Shown here piece by piece: positions 7,363 to 11,391 of a stretch of 11,391 bases of DNA. Source of the stretch: QHXN01 sp040509515 (lineage in GTDB: Bacteria > Acidobacteriota > Blastocatellia > Pyrinomonadales > Pyrinomonadaceae); assembly GCA_040509515.1 (NCBI GenBank), contig JBEVKV010000257.1, forward strand, positions 1 through 11,391, given 5' to 3'. The notes beneath the pieces were generated by a model. The model was not told the DNA's origin and did not search any database. It was given only the letters and a program-made list of their open reading frames with translations. Position 1 is the stretch's first letter. Every line of letters begins with the position of its first letter. Position numbers and translations under genes: made by a program.

Positions 7363-7377
7363 CTACTTAAACCTTGC

Positions 7378-7737
7378 TCAGTCGCCGCCCCCCGTGGGCG
7401 CGCCCGCCGTCTTCTTCCCGCCCTTCGCCTTCGACTCGGTCTTGGACTCAGCCTTCGACTCGGTCTTGGACTCGGCCGCCGGCTTTGTCTCGGACGCCGC
7501 GTCGGACTTCGACTCCTTCGACTCCTTCGACTCGCCGCCTTCCTTCGCGTCCGTCTTCTTGCCCGCGTAGTCGGTCACGTACCAGCCCGTTCCCTTGAAC
7601 TGAAAGCCGGTGCGCGACCACTCCTTCGTGAGCTTGCCGCCGCACTTGGCGTGGCGCGCGAGCGGCTTGTCCGAAATCTTCTGCATGACCTCCATGTGCG
7701 CGCCGCACTTCTGACAAGAGTATTCGTATATGGGCAC
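7378..7737 (-). CDS. FmdB-family zinc-ribbon protein with long Lys/Ser/Glu tail
   Basis: A 119-residue protein. Residues 1-60 match the FmdB/CxxC-CxxC-SSSS putative regulatory family: MPIYEY opening, C8-x2-C11, then SRTGFQFKGTGWYVTDY. The second knuckle, normally C-P-x-C, is H29-A-K-C32, so the ribbon would be a CCHC site. Residues about 61-119 are a highly charged low-complexity tail rich in Lys, Ser, Glu and Ala, built from short repeats. The start is GTG at 7737-7735, chosen because it gives the family's conserved N-terminus; GGAGGG lies eleven nt upstream (read on minus, 7754-7749). It is the first gene of the operon with the VWFA protein. The family's role is poorly known and often described as regulatory. 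Confidence 0.85.
   Translation of the reverse strand: MPIYEYSCQKCGAHMEVMQKISDKPLARHAKCGGKLTKEWSRTGFQFKGTGWYVTDYAGKKTDAKEGGESKESKESKSDAASETKPAAESKTESKAESKTESKAKGGKKTAGAPTGGGD
7427..7473 (-). repeat. 24-nt tandem repeat inside the zinc-ribbon tail
   Basis: A 23-nt stretch at 7427-7449 recurs exactly at 7451-7473, a period of 24 nt or eight codons (KTESKAES-like units). Further along, 7506-7532 is a nine-nt repeat coding Lys-Glu-Ser. Both keep the reading frame and explain the low-complexity tail. Confidence 0.75.
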
Positions 7738-7802
7738 CTGATCTCAAGCCCTCCGTTTCTGACCTTATATAGAAGCGTTGTTCGTTAGACGTTCCGTTTA
7801 AA

Positions 7803-7830
7803 ATTATACGGACAAACGTTTCTGTTGCAA
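7803..7830 (-). promoter_or_regulatory. Sigma-70-type promoter for the zinc-ribbon/VWFA operon
   Basis: On the minus strand TTGCAA (7830-7825) is followed after 16 nt by TATAAT (7808-7803), a perfect -10 with four of six -35 matches. Transcription would start near 7796, giving a leader of about 58 nt to the GTG at 7737. The AT-rich surroundings fit a promoter. Confidence 0.6.
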
Positions 7831-7839
7831 ACGTCTTTC

Positions 7840-7854
7840 AACCTTCGATGCGCG
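7840..7854 (+). repeat. Direct repeat, copy 1
   Basis: AACCTTCGATGCGCG occurs here and again at 8061-8075, 221 nt apart. After three differing bases both copies continue with GTGC, so 19 of 22 bases agree. This suggests a small duplication or paired binding sites. Confidence 0.55.
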
Positions 7855-8019
7855 TTCGTGCGTTCGCGTCTACTACACCAGACTGACGCGAAAAATTGTC
7901 GATAAAAAATCGAAATACTTTGTCTGCCTTCGGTACGTAAAAGTCGCTTCGTTGCACTCAATCCGGCCTTCGTGCCGTGAGACCGGCGGCGCAAGCGTTA
8001 GCCCCTCAGTGACTTAGAG

Positions 8020-8032
8020 TTGCGTGACGCAA
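8020..8032. promoter_or_regulatory. Odd palindrome, possible operator
   Basis: TTGCGT and ACGCAA flank a single central G, a perfect 13-nt palindrome of the type bound by dimeric repressors. It is about 250 nt upstream of the small transglycosylase gene and about 195 nt upstream of the promoter of the divergent operon, which is far for a classical operator. Confidence 0.2.
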
Positions 8033-8060
8033 AGCCATACAGTTCAAGCAGTTAGATGTA

Positions 8061-8075
8061 AACCTTCGATGCGCG
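8061..8075 (+). repeat. Direct repeat, copy 2
   Basis: Second exact copy of the 15-nt sequence at 7840-7854. It lies in the loop of the TTAGATG/CATCTAA inverted pair (8052-8058 with 8102-8108). Confidence 0.55.
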
Positions 8076-8281
8076 CCGGTGCAACTGGAATGCAATCTAC
8101 TCATCTAAGTTTACGGTTTCGACAGGCTGTGCTCATTTGAGAGTTGCAAGCCCGAGTCGCTTCCACCATGCGTAGCCCCCAACCCCGTGCATCGCTGGCG
8201 ATGTGCAAGTAGGAATCGCCGACCTCGCTGACCGTTAAGCGAAATGCAGAGGTCATTAGCTCACATGGAGAACGACCGAGA

Positions 8282-8920
8282 ATGCACTTTACCCCTCGTA
8301 AGCCCCTGCGCTCTTTTAAGAACGTCGTCTTTGCCATCATCGCCATCTTCGTCGCCTCGAATTTTGTAGACAGCCCTTTCACGCGCGTGCTCGCTCCCGT
8401 CTCGGCGATGAGCGTCGGAGCCGCCGCCGTCTCCATCGAAGATTACATCCCCTCGGACGTGCCCTCCTCGGGCGACCCGAACCTCGACCTCGTCATCACG
8501 CGCGTCGGCCGCGCGCAGGGCGTCGACCCGCGGCTCATCCACGCCGTCATCTGGCAGGAGTCGAAGTACAAGCCCGCGGCCGTCTCGCACGCCGGCGCGC
8601 AGGGGCTGATGCAGTTGATGCCCGCCGCGGCCGCGCGCTTCGGATGCGACGACCGCAACGACGCCGAGCAGAACGTCAAGGCCGGTACGAAGTACCTGCG
8701 CTGGTTGCTGAAGCGCTTCGACGGCAACGTCACGCTGGCGCTCGCGGCCTACAACGCCGGCGAGGGCAACGTCGACAAGTACGAGGGCGTGCCGCCCTTC
8801 GGCGAGACGCAGACCTACGTCCGCATCATCACCGGCCGCTACGGCAAGAACTACCACCCGGTGCTCACCCCCGAAGAGTCCGCCTCCCACTTCAGCCTCC
8901 TGCCTGCCTCCGCGCGCTAA
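8282..8920 (+). CDS. Small membrane-anchored lytic transglycosylase (SLT domain)
   Basis: A 212-residue peptidoglycan lyase of the SLT/goose-lysozyme-like type. Residues 13-29 are a hydrophobic N-terminal segment, either a membrane anchor or an uncleaved signal. Residues about 68-195 form the SLT domain: catalytic E93 in IWQES, then GAQGLMQLMP, then ALAAYNAGEGNV and the TQTYVRIITGRY stretch that ends such domains. The ATG at 8282 has GGAG eleven nt upstream. Unlike the large enzyme at 56-2416 it lacks TPR repeats, so the two represent different subfamilies rather than a recent duplication. It stands alone: a gene-poor region lies before it and a strong hairpin begins 17 nt after its stop. No clear promoter was found in the 200 nt upstream. 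Confidence 0.92.
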   Translation: MHFTPRKPLRSFKNVVFAIIAIFVASNFVDSPFTRVLAPVSAMSVGAAAVSIEDYIPSDVPSSGDPNLDLVITRVGRAQGVDPRLIHAVIWQESKYKPAAVSHAGAQGLMQLMPAAAARFGCDDRNDAEQNVKAGTKYLRWLLKRFDGNVTLALAAYNAGEGNVDKYEGVPPFGETQTYVRIITGRYGKNYHPVLTPEESASHFSLLPASAR

Positions 8921-8923
8921 GAC

Positions 8924-8989
8924 AGAGCCTAGAGATTAGAGACTAGAGGCTAGTTAAGAAGACACTCTTAACTAGCCTCTAGTCTCTAG
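8924..8989. repeat. Heptanucleotide array C with inverted copy
   Basis: Four tandem units of form AGAGNYT fill 8924-8951, followed by a degenerate AGTTAAG. The stretch 8937-8959 pairs perfectly with 8966-8988: 23 bp with a six-nt loop AGACAC. The array begins three nt after the stop codon of the small transglycosylase gene. In another phase the units read NTAGNNN, which they share with array A. Confidence 0.85.
8937..8988 (+). terminator. Strong 23-bp hairpin after the small transglycosylase gene
   Basis: A perfect 23-bp stem with a six-nt loop sits between one gene's stop codon and the next gene's promoter at 9001. There is no proper U-run after it (GCCCCTCACTCTTT), so it may act with a factor, or as a barrier to 3' exonucleases, rather than as a classical intrinsic terminator. 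Confidence 0.5.
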
Positions 8990-9000
8990 CCCCTCACTCT

Positions 9001-9029
9001 TTGCCTTCACACACCTGCCTTGCTATGAT
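9001..9029 (+). promoter_or_regulatory. Extended -10 promoter of the sigma-54 activator gene
   Basis: TTGCCT at 9001-9006 and TATGAT at 9024-9029 are separated by the ideal 17 nt, and TGC directly precedes the -10 (extended -10 motif). Transcription would start near 9036, upstream of all candidate start codons of the next gene. It begins 12 nt after hairpin C. Confidence 0.6.
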
Positions 9030-9067
9030 TTGCGCCCGACAAAATCCCCGGGGCGATTGGCTCAAGG

Positions 9068-11329
9068 TTGCGCGCGCGGACTCTCCCCTCATTCGTATTC
9101 GCCGCGCCGCCCGAGAGCCGCAACAGACTTAATCTCGGCCGAAGGAGCACGCCCAAGCAGTTGTCCGCCCAAAGACCGATACCGGGCCCGAACGTGCAGA
9201 CGCTCACGCGCGAGCGCAAGGCGCGCATGCACGCGGCGCGCGAGGCCATCATCGACCGCCTCGCGCCCAACATCCACTCCGAGATTGACCTCGACAAGTT
9301 TCTCCACGCCGTCGTCGCCGAGCTGGGCCGCATGATGGAGGTCGACCGCTGCGACCTCGTGCAGCTCGCGCGCGGCGGCGAGCTGCGCATCAGCCACGAG
9401 TGGCGCGCGGCCGCCGAAGTGCCGTCTTCTCTGGGCACGAGCTTCCCCGTGGACTTCGGCCAGCTCGCCGAGCGCTTCGACTTCGCGCGACCCATACGGC
9501 TCGACGACACGGCGGCCTCGGGGCTCGACCCGCGTGCGTCGCTGCTGCCGCCGAGCCTCGGCACGCGTTCGCTCCTCATCGTCCCCGTCGTGCTCGACGG
9601 AAACGTGCTCGGGCTCTTGGGCCTTCACATGACGCGTGCCTCGCGCCGCTGGGACGACGAGGAGGTCGCGCTCATCCAGTCCATCGCGCGCCAGATCGCG
9701 GTCGGCTACCAGTACGCGCGGCTCTACACCGACAAGCAGCGCGAGGCGAGCCGCACGCGCGCGCTGCTCGAAGTCGCCAACCTGCTCAACTCGCGCTCGG
9801 ACTTCGGCGAGCTGACCTCGCACGTCCTTGAGCGCGCCAACGAGCTGGTCGGCGCGGACTACTGCGCGCTCGGCGTCGTCGAGCCGTCGGGCAAGTCCAT
9901 CAGCCTCGCCGCCTTCAAGGCCGCGCCGCACGCGACGACGCTGCGCGTGCGCGAGCTGATCGAGTCGCACGGCAAGTCGATAGACATCTCGGCCTTCCCG
10001 GCGGTCGTCGAACTCCTCGCCGAGCCGCGGACGCTGCGCGTCATCGACGCAGACCTGCCCGAGCCCGTCCGCTTCGCCTTCAACGCGACGCTCGGCGGGC
10101 GCGCGGCGCTCGTCGCGTCCGTCACCATTCGGAGTCAGACCTTCGGCCTGCTCGGCTTCGTCTGGGGCGAGCCGCGCGAGGCGTTCGACTCGCACGAGGT
10201 CGCGCTGGTCGAAGGCATCGCGCGGCAGATCGGGACGGCGCTGGAACGCGACCAGCTCTCGGCCGAGGTGATGAGACTGCGGAGCGCGCTCCACGAGCGC
10301 CACGCCGAAGACCGCATCATCGGGCAGTCACCCGCCATCCTTCGCGCGCGCGAGCTGGCCTTGAACGTCGCCGACACGCAGACCTCCGTGCTCGTTCAGG
10401 GCGAGTCGGGGACGGGCAAGGAGCTGCTCGCCAACCTCATCCACTACAACTCGCGGCGCAAGGAAGGCCCTTACGTCAAGCTCAACTGCGGCGCGATACC
10501 CGAGTCGCTTCTCGAATCCGAACTCTTCGGCCACGAGCGCGGCGCGTTCACAGACGCGCGGCAGCGCCGGCGCGGGCGTTTTGAGGAGGCCGACGGCGGC
10601 ACACTCTTCCTCGACGAGATCGGCGAGATGAGCCCGTCGGCGCAGGTGCGTCTGCTGCGCGTGCTTCAGGACGGCGAGTTCGCGCGCGTGGGCGCGAACG
10701 AGGTGCTGCGCTCGGACGCGCGCGTCATCGCGGCGACGAACGTCGACCTTGAGCGCGCGGTCGAGCAGGGCGCGTTCCGGCGCGACCTCTACTACCGGCT
10801 CTCGGTCTTCCCGATTCAGCTCCCGCCCCTCCGCGAGCGGCGCGAGGACGTGCACACGCTCGTCATACACTTCCTCGAACACTACAAGCAGAAGACGGGG
10901 CGCTTCATCTCGGGCATCTCGGCGGCGGCGTTGCGCGCGCTCGTCTCTTACGACTGGCCGGGGAACGTGCGCGAGCTTGAGAACGCGGTCGAGCGCGCGG
11001 TCATCATCGCTTCGGGGCGGCAGATAGAGGTGGACGACCTGCCCGAGCAGATCGCGCGGGTCGCGCGCGAGGAGCGTTCGCGCGCGCGCGGCGAGCGCGA
11101 GCGCGCTGCCTCCGAAGGGCGCAGCGTCACGCTTGAGCTGGACGTGCCCGCCACGCTCGACGAGATAGAGCGCCACGCCATCGAGGCCACGCTCGACTAC
11201 ACCGGCGGCGACAAGACGCGCGCCGCGCGCGCGCTCGGCATCGGCCGCAAGACCCTCTACCGCAAGCTCCGCCAGTACGAGGAAGGCGCCGAGCCAGAGG
11301 TCGGAGGTCAGATGCCGGAGGATAGTTGA
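9068..11329 (+). CDS. Sigma-54-dependent transcriptional activator: GAF-GAF-AAA+-Fis HTH
   Basis: A bacterial enhancer-binding protein, 753 residues if read from the TTG at 9068. GAF sensor domains lie at about 65-215 and 232-392. The AAA+ domain spans about 417-658: Walker A GESGTGKE (445-452), sigma-54 contact loop GAFTDA (492-497) instead of the usual GAFTGA, Walker B FLDE (D516, E517), then FRRDLYYRLSVFP with the arginine region. After a charged linker (about 660-686), a Fis-type helix-turn-helix covers about 697-738, core DKTRAARALGIGRKTLYRKL. There is no receiver domain, so control is probably by a small ligand or redox cue at the GAF domains. The start is uncertain: codons before about 9185 are atypical (AGA, AGG, ATA, AAT), and TTG 9161 (AAGGAG upstream), GTG 9193 or ATG 9227 (AAGG five nt upstream) are likelier. 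The last residues are encoded by heptad array D. Target genes are unknown. Confidence 0.92.
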   Translation: MRARTLPSFVFAAPPESRNRLNLGRRSTPKQLSAQRPIPGPNVQTLTRERKARMHAAREAIIDRLAPNIHSEIDLDKFLHAVVAELGRMMEVDRCDLVQLARGGELRISHEWRAAAEVPSSLGTSFPVDFGQLAERFDFARPIRLDDTAASGLDPRASLLPPSLGTRSLLIVPVVLDGNVLGLLGLHMTRASRRWDDEEVALIQSIARQIAVGYQYARLYTDKQREASRTRALLEVANLLNSRSDFGELTSHVLERANELVGADYCALGVVEPSGKSISLAAFKAAPHATTLRVRELIESHGKSIDISAFPAVVELLAEPRTLRVIDADLPEPVRFAFNATLGGRAALVASVTIRSQTFGLLGFVWGEPREAFDSHEVALVEGIARQIGTALERDQLSAEVMRLRSALHERHAEDRIIGQSPAILRARELALNVADTQTSVLVQGESGTGKELLANLIHYNSRRKEGPYVKLNCGAIPESLLESELFGHERGAFTDARQRRRGRFEEADGGTLFLDEIGEMSPSAQVRLLRVLQDGEFARVGANEVLRSDARVIAATNVDLERAVEQGAFRRDLYYRLSVFPIQLPPLRERREDVHTLVIHFLEHYKQKTGRFISGISAAALRALVSYDWPGNVRELENAVERAVIIASGRQIEVDDLPEQIARVAREERSRARGERERAASEGRSVTLELDVPATLDEIERHAIEATLDYTGGDKTRAARALGIGRKTLYRKLRQYEEGAEPEVGGQMPEDS

Positions 11330-11390
11330 AGGACTGCGGCCGGCCGTCGAGGAATCCTGACGACCCGTTGTGCGCAGCTACTGACCTCCG
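11295..11390. repeat. Heptanucleotide array D with partial inverted copy, cut by the window end
   Basis: Four units of form CRGAKGN occupy 11295-11322, alternating A and G at the second position as in array A. They lie inside the end of the sigma-54 activator gene and code for most of its last ten residues. The stretch 11302-11311 pairs perfectly with 11381-11390 (10 bp); the inverted arm may continue past the window. The spacer includes the gene's stop codon. Confidence 0.65.
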
Positions 11391-11391
11391 G

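Larger units (their letters stand above)
7738..8281. other. Gene-poor low-GC region with small repeats
   Basis: About 540 nt without a convincing gene on either strand. Positions 7741-7920 hold 77 G or C of 180 (about 43%), far below the flanking genes. Seen here: the minus-strand promoter at 7803-7830; a 15-nt direct repeat (7840-7854 and 8061-8075); a small hairpin, TCGAT/ATCGA, at 7899-7913; an odd palindrome TTGCGT-G-ACGCAA at 8020-8032; an inverted pair TTAGATG/CATCTAA at 8052-8058 and 8102-8108; and GGAG at 8267-8270, the ribosome site of the next gene. Short frames on the minus strand (7785-7994, 8101-8436) look like chance. The region could be a decayed insertion, an unrecognised small RNA or a long regulatory region. 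Confidence 0.5.

Noticed and set aside
7785..7994. Minus-strand open frame of 69 codons.
   Set aside because: It reads across the -10 and -35 of the well-supported promoter, has mixed composition and no ribosome site, and resembles no family.
7785..8057. Integron attC sites: GTTAGAC (7785), GTTAGCC (7997) and GTTAGAT (8051) resemble core sites.
   Set aside because: No matching inverse core (RYYYAAC) lies at attC distance on the same strand, the arms do not pair convincingly, and no integrase gene is present. Seven-nt matches of this looseness occur by chance.
8115..8126. GGTTTCGACAGG, similar to the start of tmRNA.
   Set aside because: No tRNA-like 3' end, no tag reading frame with stop and no CCA end follow before the gene at 8282.
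8101..8436. Minus-strand open frame of 111 codons overlapping the small transglycosylase start.
   Set aside because: Half of it is the antisense shadow of a firm SLT gene; the rest has no recognisable domain, and its own start would lie inside that gene.
9049..9056. CCCCGGGG palindrome in the leader of the sigma-54 activator gene.
   Set aside because: An eight-nt GC palindrome is expected by chance in such sequence and has no partner site nearby.

Overview
The window is a high-GC bacterial chromosome segment (genes look close to 70% G+C) and most likely comes from the Acidobacteriota, possibly the Blastocatellia. The best pointer is the gene at 6451-7362, which resembles the VWFA-related Acidobacterial family. 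The envelope-heavy content, Lys/Ala-rich secreted linkers and use of GTG/TTG starts fit but are not diagnostic. No rRNA, tRNA, CRISPR array or intact mobile element was seen.

Layout. (1) 1-3481, plus strand: a perfect -10 box, then a two-gene unit made of a large TPR lytic transglycosylase lipoprotein and a secreted PEGA/TPR protein whose ribosome site overlaps the upstream stop codon. (2) 3490-4792, minus strand: an Rv2258c-like SAM-dependent methyltransferase, then a 108-nt frame for a 35-residue one-helix membrane peptide. (3) 4997-6388, plus strand: a class I/II aminotransferase followed 12 nt later by a 60-residue two-helix membrane protein. (4) 6451-7737, minus strand: an FmdB-type zinc-ribbon protein and the VWFA-related protein, served by a clear sigma-70-type promoter at 7803-7830. 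(5) 7738-8281: about 540 nt without a convincing gene. Its first 180 nt are only about 43% G+C, and it holds a direct repeat and small palindromes. (6) 8282-8920, plus strand: a small membrane-anchored lytic transglycosylase. (7) 9001-11329, plus strand: an extended -10 promoter and a GAF-GAF-AAA+-Fis sigma-54 activator.

The most unusual feature is a set of four intergenic heptanucleotide arrays, each at the 3' end of a gene: 3608-3711, 6376-6446, 8924-8989 and 11295-11390. Each has four or five tandem 7-nt units, with a different unit at every locus, followed by an inverted copy. In three of them the inverted copy pairs perfectly (21, 18 and 23 bp) even though the units inside one array differ. 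Two arrays run into the coding sequence and supply the last codons, one of them with the stop codon. They resemble the heptanucleotide STRR repeats of filamentous cyanobacteria, but are built as hairpins at transcript ends.

Functional theme. Peptidoglycan remodelling (two SLT-domain enzymes) and envelope-located proteins dominate. A sigma-54 activator with sensory GAF domains closes the window, but nothing in the sequence shows which promoter it controls.
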